The notes below the pieces were generated by a model. The model was not told the DNA's origin. It saw only the letters and a program-made list of their open reading frames with translations, and did not search any database. This document shows positions 33,612-43,800 of a stretch of 64,000 nt of DNA, piece after piece. Where the stretch lies: positions 1 through 64,000 of the forward strand of contig CACYCP010000053.1 of the NCBI GenBank assembly GCA_902772985.1, given 5' to 3'. Position numbers and translations under genes: made by a program. The stretch is from an uncultured Bacteroidia bacterium (GTDB taxonomy: Bacteria > Bacteroidota > Bacteroidia > Bacteroidales > UBA932). Numbering within the stretch: the stretch's first letter is position 1; each line of letters opens with the position of its first letter.

Positions 33612-36395
33612 ATGAAACGCTTTCTACTTGTTATCACTGGCATTATTTTTTCTCTGCCGTTGTTTTCTCAGGAAATAATTGATTGTGATGCAGTTGCGCC
33701 TCTTCAGTATAAGAAGTCAGAGGAAGGACGGCTGCTAATCCTTTCTTACATTAAGACCGCCTCTCCTTTGGAAAAGGGTGCAGAGGTGTATCTGGATGGG
33801 AAGCCCGTTGATTGGAACTCCACGGCTGTTCTCCCGGACAGCATCAGCCTTTGGCTTCCAATGGTTGGAAAGGAAAGCCTTTTGGAAATAAGGAAAAAGA
33901 AAGCCACTCTGTCGGCCTTTCGTACAAAGGCTCCCATCGACAGTGACTGGGGATATTTCGCAGGAGGTGAAATATGCCTTGTTCAGTCTTCGCATCAGGA
34001 TATCGCCTGGATGGATACGCCGGATTATTGCCGTACTGAAAGGATAAACGACATTATTATTCCAGCCTTGGAAATAATGCGGGAAGACAAGGACTTTACC
34101 TTCGAAATGGAGCAGAGCCTGAACCTTATGGAATACCTTCAGGCACATCCGGAAGGCAAGGATGAACTAATCCAAAGATATGCCGAGCGCCGTTTCTTCT
34201 GGGGCGCCACATTCAATCAGCCATACGAAGGACTTTCCTCGGGCGAACAGCTGGTGCGCCAGGCCTATTTCGGCCGAAAATGGATCAAGGATAATCTGCC
34301 GGGATGCGACGACCGCACCGCGTTCAACGTGGATGTGCCCGGAAGGGCCCTGCAAATGCCTCAGATTCTTGCGAAAAGCGGCATCAGGAACCTCTTTATA
34401 TCCCGCTTTGCCGAAGGCTTCTACGACTGGAGCAGCCCCGACGGTTCTTCGGTAATCACCTATTCCCCGGGAAACTACGGCTGGGCAACCCTGGAATGGA
34501 AGTTTTTCGACGGTGATGTCCTGTCGGCCTTCAAGAAGATGCACACCAGGCTGGCCCTTTGGGACAATTACTATAGAGAGCACAATCTTCCTCCTCTATA
34601 TTGCGTCGTGATGAGTTGCGATGCCACAAAACCGCGCTCATACACCGCTATTTTCAATGAATGGAACACTATCGCACAAATGTCGGAAATCCCCCTCCCC
34701 AGGGTCCGCTATTCCAATATGGACACCTTCCTGGAGGAAATGGACGCCCCGGGAGTTAATAGGGAACAGATAAGAGGTGAAAGGCCGAACCTTTGGATTT
34801 ATATCCACGGACCTGCCCATTACGAGGAAACCCTTGACAAGCGCCGCGCCGCCGTGCTCCTGCCATCGGCCGAAATGCTTTCCAGCGTCAATGCAGTGCT
34901 GTTCGGGACGGAATATCCGTATGAGGAACTCTCCCGGGGCTGGATGGCCTCCATATATCCGGACCACGGCCTTGGCGGCAAGAACGGGCACATTACGGAC
35001 CGCATCTTCGCCGATTCCCTTGCCGTAGGACGCGCTGTGGGAGAAAAGGTGATTGGGCGGCAAATGGAAACGCTCGCATCCCGGATCGATGCCTCGAAGG
35101 GCGATCTCATCGTTTTTAACGACCTTCCTTTCGAGCGCTGTGCCATCGTCAAGAACCCTTCGAGCGGAAGGGAATTCCTGGCAACGCTTCCAGCAATGGG
35201 TTACGCCAGTTTTAAACTTGCCGAAAAGAAAGCCAAGGCTCAGTTAAGGCCGGAAGTTCTTTGCGGGGACAATTTCTGCGAGAATGCGTTTTACGATATC
35301 TCCTTCGGCCCCGGCGGCATTACCCGCCTCTGGGACAAGGAACTTGGAAAGGATTTGATGGAAGGCGAGAAATATGCCTTCGGCGATATTTATCACGCAC
35401 CATATACTGGAAACGGAGCCGGAGAGTTCACCCGGATCACCGACTTGTCCCCCTATGGCGGAAAAGCTATCAGTAATGAAGGTGGAAGTATGTGGAAACT
35501 TATAGAGAATAATGAATTATACTCGGTGTTCGAAAGCAGCACTTCAACAGATTTTACGGGCATATCCCAGCGCATCACGGTGCACCATTGGACAAAGAAA
35601 ATCGATTTCGACATCAGTTTGGATAATTTTAGCGGAGAGCACAATATGCAGTACCGGATAATGTTCCCTCTCAAGATGAAACTTTCCGCCAGCGACATCC
35701 GATACGAAGTACCCGCCGCCATTTCAAAGGTTGGAAGGGATGAACTGGACCGAATTCCAATGGGCTGGGCCGCCTGGGGCAGTTACGTCCATCATCCTGC
35801 CGATACCCATCCGCGTGAAATCATCAATTTCATATCGGCCTCGGGGGATGGTGTAGGCGTGACTATGTCCTCCTGCGTCGCAGCTGCCGACTGGATAGAT
35901 CCGGCCCGCGAAATTGCTGATTATACGGTGCTGCAGGGCATACTTCTGTCCAGCCACAAGAGTTGTCATCCACAAGGCAACTGGTATTCCCAGGAAGGCA
36001 GCCACAAGTTCCATTTCTCCATTTCTACACACGCCGAGGGCTGGAAGAACGGATATCGGCACGGGCTTCAGGAGAACCATCCGTTCTATGTCTGCGTAAA
36101 GCAGAATTCCGGGGGCTCACTCCCCTCTTCCGGCTCTCTTCTGGAAATCTCCGATCCATACGTTTCCCTGATGGCTTTTAAACTTGCCGACAGCGGCGAA
36201 AACGCAGTCATCCTTCGTTTTGCCGAGATGGAAGGCATGGACAAGGAGATCAGCGCCACTCTTCCCTTCGGCATTAAAAAAGCCGTCCGCTGCAGTGCCA
36301 TCGAGGAGGAAGAGGAAGAAATCCCCGCCGACGGCAGTACGCTCCGTATCCGAATCGGCCACAATGCTATAGATACATATAAAATCTTCTTTTAA
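33612..36395 (+). CDS. exported GH38-like alpha-mannosidase
   Basis: This 927-residue glycosidase starts at ATG 33612, giving the signal peptide MKRFLLVITGIIFSLPLFSQ. The GH38 zinc-site His-x-Asp pair is in VQSSHQDIAWMDTP near residue 130. The region normally holding the catalytic Asp is FNVDVPGRALQMPQILAKSG near 240, like the DxFGxxxQxPQI motif of the family. A beta-sandwich C-terminal half follows. The family hydrolyses alpha-mannosyl linkages with retention and needs a divalent metal. Motifs are more divergent than in classical class II mannosidases, so the glycan substrate is uncertain. It has its own promoter and is not inside a glycan-utilisation cluster. Confidence 0.78.
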   Translation: MKRFLLVITGIIFSLPLFSQEIIDCDAVAPLQYKKSEEGRLLILSYIKTASPLEKGAEVYLDGKPVDWNSTAVLPDSISLWLPMVGKESLLEIRKKKATLSAFRTKAPIDSDWGYFAGGEICLVQSSHQDIAWMDTPDYCRTERINDIIIPALEIMREDKDFTFEMEQSLNLMEYLQAHPEGKDELIQRYAERRFFWGATFNQPYEGLSSGEQLVRQAYFGRKWIKDNLPGCDDRTAFNVDVPGRALQMPQILAKSGIRNLFISRFAEGFYDWSSPDGSSVITYSPGNYGWATLEWKFFDGDVLSAFKKMHTRLALWDNYYREHNLPPLYCVVMSCDATKPRSYTAIFNEWNTIAQMSEIPLPRVRYSNMDTFLEEMDAPGVNREQIRGERPNLWIYIHGPAHYEETLDKRRAAVLLPSAEMLSSVNAVLFGTEYPYEELSRGWMASIYPDHGLGGKNGHITDRIFADSLAVGRAVGEKVIGRQMETLASRIDASKGDLIVFNDLPFERCAIVKNPSSGREFLATLPAMGYASFKLAEKKAKAQLRPEVLCGDNFCENAFYDISFGPGGITRLWDKELGKDLMEGEKYAFGDIYHAPYTGNGAGEFTRITDLSPYGGKAISNEGGSMWKLIENNELYSVFESSTSTDFTGISQRITVHHWTKKIDFDISLDNFSGEHNMQYRIMFPLKMKLSASDIRYEVPAAISKVGRDELDRIPMGWAAWGSYVHHPADTHPREIINFISASGDGVGVTMSSCVAAADWIDPAREIADYTVLQGILLSSHKSCHPQGNWYSQEGSHKFHFSISTHAEGWKNGYRHGLQENHPFYVCVKQNSGGSLPSSGSLLEISDPYVSLMAFKLADSGENAVILRFAEMEGMDKEISATLPFGIKKAVRCSAIEEEEEEIPADGSTLRIRIGHNAIDTYKIFF

Positions 36396-36412
36396 ATCTG
36401 CAGTTTTCTTCT

Positions 36413-36420
36413 TACCTTTG
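36413..36420 (+). promoter_or_regulatory. fabD -7 promoter element TACCTTTG
   Basis: Perfect TAnnTTTG match located between the GH38 stop and fabD, six bases before the fabD ATG at 36427. This suggests a leaderless or nearly leaderless transcript. Confidence 0.5.
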
Positions 36421-36426
36421 TACGAT

Positions 36427-37299
36427 ATGGAAACTGCATATATATTCCCAGGCCAGGGGTCTCAGTCCCCCGGAATGGCAAAAGAGTTATACGAGAGAAA
36501 CAAGGCCCTTATGGAAAGGGCGAATGAAGTTTTGGGCTTCCGCCTGACGGACATAATGTTCGAGGGGACGGAAGAAGATTTGAAGGCGACACGCGTTACC
36601 CAGCCGGCCATTTTCCTTCACAGCTGTGTGCTGGCATCCCAGGAAGAAATCAAGCCGGATATGGTGGCGGGGCATTCCCTTGGGGAATTTTCGGCCCTTG
36701 TAGCCGCAGGCGCAATCGGCTTTGAAGACGGGCTTCGCCTGGTGTCGATACGCGCTTCCCTGATGCAGGAATGCTGTGAAAAGAATCCCGGAGGCATGGC
36801 TGCCGTCATAAAACTGGACGACCGGACGATTGAGGAAATCTGTGCAGGCGTTCCTGGAATCGTGGTTCCGGCGAATTACAATTCTCCAGGCCAGGTGGTC
36901 ATTTCCGGAGAACTGGAGGCCGTAGAGAAGGCCTGTGTGCTCCTGAAAGAGGCCGGGGCAAAGCGTGCACTTCCAATCCCGGTGAGCGGAGCCTTCCATT
37001 CTCCCCTCATGGAGCCTGCAAGGGAGGCTTTGGCAGAGGCTATTGCCACAACGCCTTTCAAGACACCTGTTTGTCCCATCTACCAGAATGTGGATGCACT
37101 CCCCCACACCGACCCTGCTGAAATCAAAGATAACCTGCTCCGGCAGCTTACAAGTCCCGTCCGTTGGACGGCAACGGTCCAGAACATGATAGCTGCAGGC
37201 GCAACCCGCTTTGTCGAGCTTGGTCCCGGCAGCGTTCTCCAGGGGCTTGTCCGCAGGAGCAAGGGCGATGCTGAAATAGAAATAGAAGGAAAACAATAA
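36427..37299 (+). CDS. fabD: malonyl-CoA:ACP transacylase
   Basis: This 290-residue FabD loads malonyl groups from CoA onto acyl carrier protein for fatty-acid synthesis. Start at ATG 36427. The N-terminal FPGQGSQSPGMAKEL, the nucleophile elbow GHSLGEFSAL (Ser near residue 88), and the catalytic His in GAFHSPLM near 195 are all intact. The length is normal. It lies 24 bp before the pyruvate:ferredoxin oxidoreductase gene, an unusual partner for a fab gene that links acetyl-CoA production to its use. Confidence 0.95.
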   Translation: METAYIFPGQGSQSPGMAKELYERNKALMERANEVLGFRLTDIMFEGTEEDLKATRVTQPAIFLHSCVLASQEEIKPDMVAGHSLGEFSALVAAGAIGFEDGLRLVSIRASLMQECCEKNPGGMAAVIKLDDRTIEEICAGVPGIVVPANYNSPGQVVISGELEAVEKACVLLKEAGAKRALPIPVSGAFHSPLMEPAREALAEAIATTPFKTPVCPIYQNVDALPHTDPAEIKDNLLRQLTSPVRWTATVQNMIAAGATRFVELGPGSVLQGLVRRSKGDAEIEIEGKQ

Positions 37300-37323
37300 T
37301 AACACTAACAATAAAGTTCCATT

Positions 37324-40300
37324 ATGGCAAAAGAAAAGAAATTCATTACCTGTGACGGTAATTACGCTGCTTCGAACATAGCGTATCTGTTCTCGGAACA
37401 CGCCGCCATTTATCCCATTACGCCATCTTCTACAATGGCAGAGAACATTGACGAGTGGGCTGCCCATGGGAAAAAGAACCTGTGGGGTGAAACCGTAAAG
37501 GTAACGGAAATGCAAAGTGAGGCCGGTGCCGCCGGGGCCGTTCACGGCTCCCTCCAGGCCGGTGCCCTCACATCTACGTTTACCGCTTCCCAGGGCCTTC
37601 TGTTGATGATTCCCAACATGTACAAGATTGCCGGTGAAATGCTTCCCACCGTGTTCCACGTGAGCGCACGAGCCCTTGCAAGCCACGCCCTGTCCATCTT
37701 CGGCGACCATCAGGACGTGATGGCCTGCCGCCAGACCGGCTTTGCTATGCTTGCTTCCGGTTCCGTCCAGGAAGCCCAGGATATTGCAGCTGTTGCCCAT
37801 CTTTCCTCGATCAAGAGCAGCATTCCTTTCCTGCACTTCTTCGACGGCTTCCGCACCAGCCACGAGATTCAGAAAATCGAAGCCCTGCCCGAAGAGGAAC
37901 TGAAGGCGATGATATCCGAAAAGGCCCTTGCCTCCTTCCGTGAGAGGGCCCTCAATCCGGACGCTCCGGTTACACGCGGCACCGCCCAGAATGGCGACGT
38001 CTATTTCCAGGCCGTGGAAACACGCAACCAGTATTACGATGCCGTCCCGGACATCGTGGCCCGCTATATGGGTGAGATTTCAGAGCTTACGGGCCGCAGC
38101 TACCGTCCTTTCGAATATTACGGCGATCCCACAGCCGAAAGCATCATTGTGGCAATGGGTTCCGTGACCGAGACCATTCGCGAGACCATCGACTATCTTG
38201 CAAGCCGTGGCCGCAAGTACGGTCTTGTGAGCGTACACCTTTACAGGCCTTTCAGTGAGAAATACTTCTTCTCCGTGCTCCCGAAGAGCGTTCGCCGCAT
38301 TGCCGTCCTGGACCGCACCAAGGAACCCGGCGCAGTTGGCGAGCCTCTGTTCACCGACGTGAAAGCCCTGTTCCAGGGCAAGGACAACGTCCTTATCATC
38401 GGCGGCCGTTATGGCCTGTCTTCGAAGGACACCACTCCGGCCCAGATCGTTGCCGTTTTCGACAACCTGGACGCAAAGGAGCCCAAGAGCGATTTCACCA
38501 TCGGCATCGTGGACGACGTCACCTTCAAGAGCCTGCCCATCAAGAGTGAGGTTTCAATTGTGAAGCCCGGCACTACGGAGTGCAAGTTCTATGGCCTGGG
38601 TTCGGACGGAACAGTTGGCGCCAACAAGAACACCATCAAGATCATCGGCTCGCACACAGACCTTTACAGCCAGGCCTATTTTGACTACGATTCCAAGAAG
38701 AGCGGCGGTTACACCTGCTCCCACCTTCGTTTCGGCGTCAGCCCCATCAAGGCCCCTTATCTTGTGAATACGCCGGATTTCGTGGCCTGCCATGTGCCTT
38801 CCTACCTTAAGAAATATGATGTTCTCAAAGGCATCAAGGATGGCGGCACCCTGCTGCTGAACTCCCTTTGGGACGAGGAAGAAACCATCAAGAACATCCC
38901 CGACAACGTGAAAGCCATAATCGGCCGCAAGCACATCAAGGTATATATCATCAATGCCACTAAGATTGCCGCCGAGATTGGCCTTGGAGGCCGCACGAAC
39001 ACCATTTTGCAGAGCGCTTTCTTCAAGATTACCGGCATAATCCCCTACGAGGACGCCGTGAAATACCTGAAGGATGCCATTGTGAAGAGCTATGGCAAGA
39101 AGGGCGAAAACGTGGTGAACATGAACTTCGCTGCAGTTGACCGCGGTGGTGAATATACTGAAATCAAGGTTCCCGCCGAGTGGGCTTCCCTCACTGCCAA
39201 GTTCGAGAATCCCGGCAAGGACCGCCTGGCTCCTGCATTTGTCAAGGAAATTGCCGACATCGTGAACTCCCAGGCCGGAGACTCCCTCCCCGTGAGTGCC
39301 TTCATGCCTTACGCCGATGGTACCATGCCTGCCGGCACCGCCGCCTATGAAAAGAGGGGCGTCGCCGTGAATGTGCCCGTCTGGGATGCCGAAAAGTGTA
39401 TCCAGTGCAACTCCTGCGCATTCGTTTGCCCTCATGCCGCCATCCGTCCTTTCCTCCTCACCGAGGAAGAGGCCGCCAAGGCTCCCGCTTCAGTGAAGCT
39501 GGCCCAGGGCAAGGCCAACCTGAAGGACTACAAGTACAGCATTGCCATTTCCGTTGACGACTGCACCGGTTGCGGCAACTGCGTGGATGTGTGCCTTTCC
39601 AAGGACAAGTCCCTCACAATGGTTCCTTACATCAACGACAATGAAGACCAGGCCGCATACGACTGGCTGAACAAGAAAGTGGGCTACAAGGAATATGTTC
39701 CCAAGGCCGCCAATATGAAGAACAGCCAGTTCGCACAGCCTCTCTTTGAGTTCTCCGGTGCCTGCGCCGGTTGCGGTGAAACGCCTAATATCAAGGCCAT
39801 TACCCAGCTTTTCGGAGACCATATGATGATTGCCAACGCTACCGGTTGTTCCTCCATTTACGGTGCTTCCTTCCCTGCCAGCCCTTATTGCACGAATGCC
39901 GGAGGCCATGGTCCTGCCTGGGCCAACTCCCTTTTCGAGGACTTCTGCGAATTCGGCCTTGGTATGAAACTGGGCAGCGACCGCGCCCGCGAGACTGTTG
40001 CAAACTGGATGCGCAAGGGCCTGGAATGCAGCTGCTGCACCGACGAAATGAAGGCTCTTTATACCAAGTGGCTGGAGGCTCCCCAGGATGCCGCTTCCAC
40101 CCGTGAGGTTGCCGACAAGCTTGTTCCTCTCATCGAAAAGTGCGACTGCGACGTGTGCAAGACCCTTTGGCAGTACCGTCACTTCATTCCGGCCCGCAGC
40201 CAGTGGATCTTCGGCGGAGACGGTGCTTCCTATGATATCGGCTACGGCGGCCTGGACCATGTGCTTGCCAGTGGCGAGAACGTGAATGTCCTTGTCCTTG

Positions 40301-40845
40301 ACACAGAGGTCTATTCCAACACCGGTGGACAGAGCTCCAAGGCTACGCCTGTGGGTGCCATCGCCAAGTTCGCCGCTTCCGGCAAGAGGATACGCAAGAA
40401 AGACCTTGGTATGATGGCTATAAGCTATGGTTACGTGTATGTTGCCCAGGTAGCTCTTGGCGCCAATCCCGTACAGTTCTTCAACGCCATCAAGGAAGCC
40501 GAGGCCTACGACGGCCCGTCCCTCATCATTGCATACAGCCCTTGCATCAACCACGGTCTCAAGGCCGGCATGGGACTTAGCATGAAGGAGGAAAAGCTGG
40601 CCGTAGAATGCGGCTACTGGCATCTCTACCGCTACAATCCTGCCCTGGAAGGGACCGACAAGAATCCGTTCAGCCTTGACAGCAAAGAACCCGACTGGAC
40701 AAAGTTCCAGGACTTCCTGAAGGGAGAGGTTCGTTTCGCCTCCCTGTACAAGATGTTCCCCGACAGTGCCCAGGAACTGCTTTCCAAGACCGAGGAATTC
40801 GCAAAAGTCCGTCTGGACACTTACAAGCGCCTGGCCGGTAAATAA
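37324..40845 (+). CDS. nifJ: pyruvate:ferredoxin (flavodoxin) oxidoreductase
   Basis: This 1173-residue single-chain enzyme oxidises pyruvate to acetyl-CoA and CO2 and reduces ferredoxin, the central step of anaerobic energy metabolism. The N-terminal domain has IYPITPSSTMAENIDEW. The CoA-binding and gamma domains lie in the middle. Two 4Fe-4S clusters are bound by CIQCNSCAFVCP and CTGCGNCVDVC (about residues 697-760). The TPP domain has CAGCGETPNIKA with a proximal cluster, and GDGASYDIGYGGLDH near 970. All cluster cysteines are present. GC and codon use are those of a highly expressed gene. Confidence 0.96.
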   Translation: MAKEKKFITCDGNYAASNIAYLFSEHAAIYPITPSSTMAENIDEWAAHGKKNLWGETVKVTEMQSEAGAAGAVHGSLQAGALTSTFTASQGLLLMIPNMYKIAGEMLPTVFHVSARALASHALSIFGDHQDVMACRQTGFAMLASGSVQEAQDIAAVAHLSSIKSSIPFLHFFDGFRTSHEIQKIEALPEEELKAMISEKALASFRERALNPDAPVTRGTAQNGDVYFQAVETRNQYYDAVPDIVARYMGEISELTGRSYRPFEYYGDPTAESIIVAMGSVTETIRETIDYLASRGRKYGLVSVHLYRPFSEKYFFSVLPKSVRRIAVLDRTKEPGAVGEPLFTDVKALFQGKDNVLIIGGRYGLSSKDTTPAQIVAVFDNLDAKEPKSDFTIGIVDDVTFKSLPIKSEVSIVKPGTTECKFYGLGSDGTVGANKNTIKIIGSHTDLYSQAYFDYDSKKSGGYTCSHLRFGVSPIKAPYLVNTPDFVACHVPSYLKKYDVLKGIKDGGTLLLNSLWDEEETIKNIPDNVKAIIGRKHIKVYIINATKIAAEIGLGGRTNTILQSAFFKITGIIPYEDAVKYLKDAIVKSYGKKGENVVNMNFAAVDRGGEYTEIKVPAEWASLTAKFENPGKDRLAPAFVKEIADIVNSQAGDSLPVSAFMPYADGTMPAGTAAYEKRGVAVNVPVWDAEKCIQCNSCAFVCPHAAIRPFLLTEEEAAKAPASVKLAQGKANLKDYKYSIAISVDDCTGCGNCVDVCLSKDKSLTMVPYINDNEDQAAYDWLNKKVGYKEYVPKAANMKNSQFAQPLFEFSGACAGCGETPNIKAITQLFGDHMMIANATGCSSIYGASFPASPYCTNAGGHGPAWANSLFEDFCEFGLGMKLGSDRARETVANWMRKGLECSCCTDEMKALYTKWLEAPQDAASTREVADKLVPLIEKCDCDVCKTLWQYRHFIPARSQWIFGGDGASYDIGYGGLDHVLASGENVNVLVLDTEVYSNTGGQSSKATPVGAIAKFAASGKRIRKKDLGMMAISYGYVYVAQVALGANPVQFFNAIKEAEAYDGPSLIIAYSPCINHGLKAGMGLSMKEEKLAVECGYWHLYRYNPALEGTDKNPFSLDSKEPDWTKFQDFLKGEVRFASLYKMFPDSAQELLSKTEEFAKVRLDTYKRLAGK

Positions 40846-40868
40846 TAGAACTTTTTAAACGAATAAAA

Positions 40869-43733
40869 ATGAGGAAATTATTTTTTAGCGCAGTTGCATT
40901 GGCCATCACTACGGTGTTGGCAAATGCTCAACAACCCAGTCGCGAGCAGATGGAGGCAATGATTGCCCAGATGCCGCAGATTCCCAATTCGGATGCCTAT
41001 ACCGTCGGACGTCTGGACAATGGTCTCACCTATTTTATCCGCCACAATGAGTTGCCCTCCGGCCGTGCGGAATTCTACCTGGCCACCAACGTGGGTGCAA
41101 TTCAGGAGAACCAGCCGGCTCAGGATGGCCTGGCTCACTTCCTGGAGCATATGTGCTTCAACGGAACGGAGAACTTTGCAGGCAAGAGCATTCTGGATTA
41201 CCTTCGTTCGATAGGTGCCGAATTCGGTCGTAACATCAATGCTTCCACCGGCTTTGAGGAAACCCAGTACATGCTGAACAACATCCCCGTCCAGAGGGAA
41301 AGCGTGGTGGACAGCTGCCTGATGATTCTTAGGGACTATTCCCATTACGTTCTGAACGAGCCTTCCGAAATTGATGCCGAGCGCGGTGTCATCATCGAAG
41401 AGCGCCGCACCCGCCGCAATGCCCAGTGGCGCACCATGGAGCGCAGTCTCCCCTTCTATTTCGGAGAAGACAGCAAATTGGCTATCTGCACCCTTATCGG
41501 CACGCAGGAGCATCTTGAAACCTTCAAGCCGGAATCCCTGGTGGAATTCTATCACACCTGGTATCATCCCGGAAACCAGGCGGTTATCGTGGTAGGTGAC
41601 GTGGATGTAGCCCGTACCGAGGCCAAAATCAAGGAAATCTTCGGCGTCATCCCTGCAAAGGAGAATCCCCTCCCCAAGCCCATCCAGGCCATTGCCGACC
41701 ATGCTGAACCCCGCGTCGGCATTATCACGGATCCTGAAACCACAACTCCTTCCATCGAACTCATCTGGCACAGCGCCGCTGCTCCCGAAGGAATCAATGC
41801 AACCTTCGTAGGTCAGGCTACCGAGCTGTTGAAGGCTCTCCTGTCCCAGGTGATGTACGAGCGTTTCAACGATATCACTTCCAAGCCCGATTCTCCTTAC
41901 CTGAACGGCAGTTTCGGCATTTCCAGCCTTATTTATGAGGATATCGATGCCGTTATGGGCGATGTCTCCCTTCGCGAGGAGAATATCCTTGGCGGCTTCA
42001 AGGACTTCTACACCGAGCTTGTGCGCCTCCAGCGCCACGGCATTACCGAAGCTGAATTCAACCGCGCCAAGGCCGAAATCCTATCTATGTATGAGACTCG
42101 TGCAAACCGCGCTGAAACCCGCCAGAATGCCGAATTTATCCGTCCTATCATCAGCCACTTCTTTGACAAGCAGCCTTTGGTGGAACCTAAGGACGAACTT
42201 GAGTTCCTGAAGATGATGATGGGCCAGCTCAATGCAAGCCTTGTGAGCCAGACCGCTGCCCAGCTTTGGGGTCCGCAGAACCTTGTCGTGCTTTACAGCG
42301 GTCCCGAAAAGGAAGGTATCGCCACTCCTGCTGCCGAGCAGCTCCTCGATGTCATTGCCCAGGTGAACGCTTCTGACATTGCCGCTCCTGAAGGCGAGGA
42401 TATTCCCGAGGCCTTCCTGGATCCTGCCAAGCTTAAGGGTTCCAAGATCAAGACTGCCGGCACCACCATTTACGGAGCACAGGAATGGATGCTCAAGAAC
42501 GGTGTGAAGGTTATTGTCTATCCTACTGACCTGCAGAAGGACCAGATTCTCTTCACCCTTACCAAGCAGGGCGGTCAAAGCCTTATCCCTACCCAGGATA
42601 TGCCCACCTTCGACGAGAGCCTGTTCTCGCTTTATCTGAGCAATACCGGTGTTTCCTCTTTCTCCGGCACTACCGTCAGCAAGATGCTCACCGGCAAGAA
42701 CCTCTCCGTGAATCCGTTCATTGACGGTCTGGAACACGGAATCAGCGGCCGCAGCACCGTCAAGGACATGGAAACCGCTTTGCAGCTCCTGTACCTCTAC
42801 TACACCGATCCCCGCTTCGATCCCGAAGAGTGGCAGAATGGTATAGACCAGATTTCGGCCGTTCTTCCGAACCTGGTAAATCAGCCTAACTACAAGCTGA
42901 ATTCCCAGCTTTACAAGACTCTCTACAACGATAATCCTCGCCGCGAAATCATATCGGCCGAAAAGATTGCGAAGGCCAGCCTCCAGACCTTGGAGAAGGA
43001 CTATCGCATGCTCTTTGCCGATGCCGCCGGCGCAAGCCTGGTCATTGTCGGTGACGTGAATCCCGAAACCCTGAAGCCGATGGTTGAAAAGTACGTTGGC
43101 TCGCTGCCTAAGGGCAAGAAAGCCACTACTTGGGTAGACCAGAACATGGATATCGTGAAGGGTAAGGTAGAGAATGTGTTCGAGGTAGATATGCAGACTC
43201 CGAAGAGCACCGTCCTTCAGGTCTGGAGCGCAGATTTGCCTTATTCCTACCAGACAAGCGTTGCCATGGAGGCCATTTCCTATATTCTGGACATGCGCTA
43301 TGTAAACAGCCTGCGTGAGGAAGAAGGCGGCACATATGGCGCCAGTACTGTCGGTCAGCTGAACCGTCGTCCCAAGCAGCAGGCACTGGTCCAGGTGTAC
43401 TTCGACTGCAAGCCTGCCCTATGCGACAAGCTCCGCTCCCTGGCAATTCAGGGCTTCAAGGACCTTGCCGAAAACGGTCCCACCGACGAGGAAGTGAATA
43501 TGGCCAGGCTGAACCTGCAGAAGAACATCCCTGAAAGCCGTCAGCGCAACAACTGGTGGAAAGATGGCATCGAGCTGCACGAGCTCTATGGTGAAGACCG
43601 TGACACTGCTTACGAGGCTGCCGTCAACGCCCTTTCCAAGGAGAGCATCGTTGAAACCATCAATGCCATCATTGCCCAGGACAACTTCGTGGAACTGGTT
43701 ATGAAGCCGGCAAACACTGCCGAAGCTGAATAA
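40869..43733 (+). CDS. exported M16-family (insulinase/pitrilysin) zinc peptidase
   Basis: This 954-residue protein has a signal peptide (MRKLFFSAVALAITTVLANA). The inverted zinc motif HxxEH is HFLEHMCFNG at about residue 90, with the distal Glu expected near ESVVDSCL/AERGVIIEE about 75 residues later. Two M16 repeats are present; only the first carries the catalytic site and the second (about 500-950) is the inactive partner that closes the chamber. It probably works in the periplasm on short peptides. It follows the oxidoreductase gene by 23 bp and ends before a strong bidirectional terminator. Confidence 0.9.
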   Translation: MRKLFFSAVALAITTVLANAQQPSREQMEAMIAQMPQIPNSDAYTVGRLDNGLTYFIRHNELPSGRAEFYLATNVGAIQENQPAQDGLAHFLEHMCFNGTENFAGKSILDYLRSIGAEFGRNINASTGFEETQYMLNNIPVQRESVVDSCLMILRDYSHYVLNEPSEIDAERGVIIEERRTRRNAQWRTMERSLPFYFGEDSKLAICTLIGTQEHLETFKPESLVEFYHTWYHPGNQAVIVVGDVDVARTEAKIKEIFGVIPAKENPLPKPIQAIADHAEPRVGIITDPETTTPSIELIWHSAAAPEGINATFVGQATELLKALLSQVMYERFNDITSKPDSPYLNGSFGISSLIYEDIDAVMGDVSLREENILGGFKDFYTELVRLQRHGITEAEFNRAKAEILSMYETRANRAETRQNAEFIRPIISHFFDKQPLVEPKDELEFLKMMMGQLNASLVSQTAAQLWGPQNLVVLYSGPEKEGIATPAAEQLLDVIAQVNASDIAAPEGEDIPEAFLDPAKLKGSKIKTAGTTIYGAQEWMLKNGVKVIVYPTDLQKDQILFTLTKQGGQSLIPTQDMPTFDESLFSLYLSNTGVSSFSGTTVSKMLTGKNLSVNPFIDGLEHGISGRSTVKDMETALQLLYLYYTDPRFDPEEWQNGIDQISAVLPNLVNQPNYKLNSQLYKTLYNDNPRREIISAEKIAKASLQTLEKDYRMLFADAAGASLVIVGDVNPETLKPMVEKYVGSLPKGKKATTWVDQNMDIVKGKVENVFEVDMQTPKSTVLQVWSADLPYSYQTSVAMEAISYILDMRYVNSLREEEGGTYGASTVGQLNRRPKQQALVQVYFDCKPALCDKLRSLAIQGFKDLAENGPTDEEVNMARLNLQKNIPESRQRNNWWKDGIELHELYGEDRDTAYEAAVNALSKESIVETINAIIAQDNFVELVMKPANTAEAE

Positions 43734-43759
43734 TCCGCTACGCGATACATATTAACACA

Positions 43760-43793
43760 AAAGAAGGTGTCCACTCGGACACCTTCTTTGTTT
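43760..43793. terminator. strong bidirectional terminator
   Basis: AAAGAAGGTGTCC (43760-43772) pairs perfectly with GGACACCTTCTTT (43777-43789) around a four-base loop. T-rich sequence follows on the + strand and A-rich sequence precedes it, so it can end both the M16 transcript and the convergent nuclease transcript. Confidence 0.9.
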
Positions 43794-43800
43794 AATGACG

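Noticed and set aside
39490..40623. Long antisense open frame inside the pyruvate:ferredoxin oxidoreductase gene
   Set aside because: It is a by-product of biased codon use in a highly expressed gene; no signal peptide, domain or promoter supports it.
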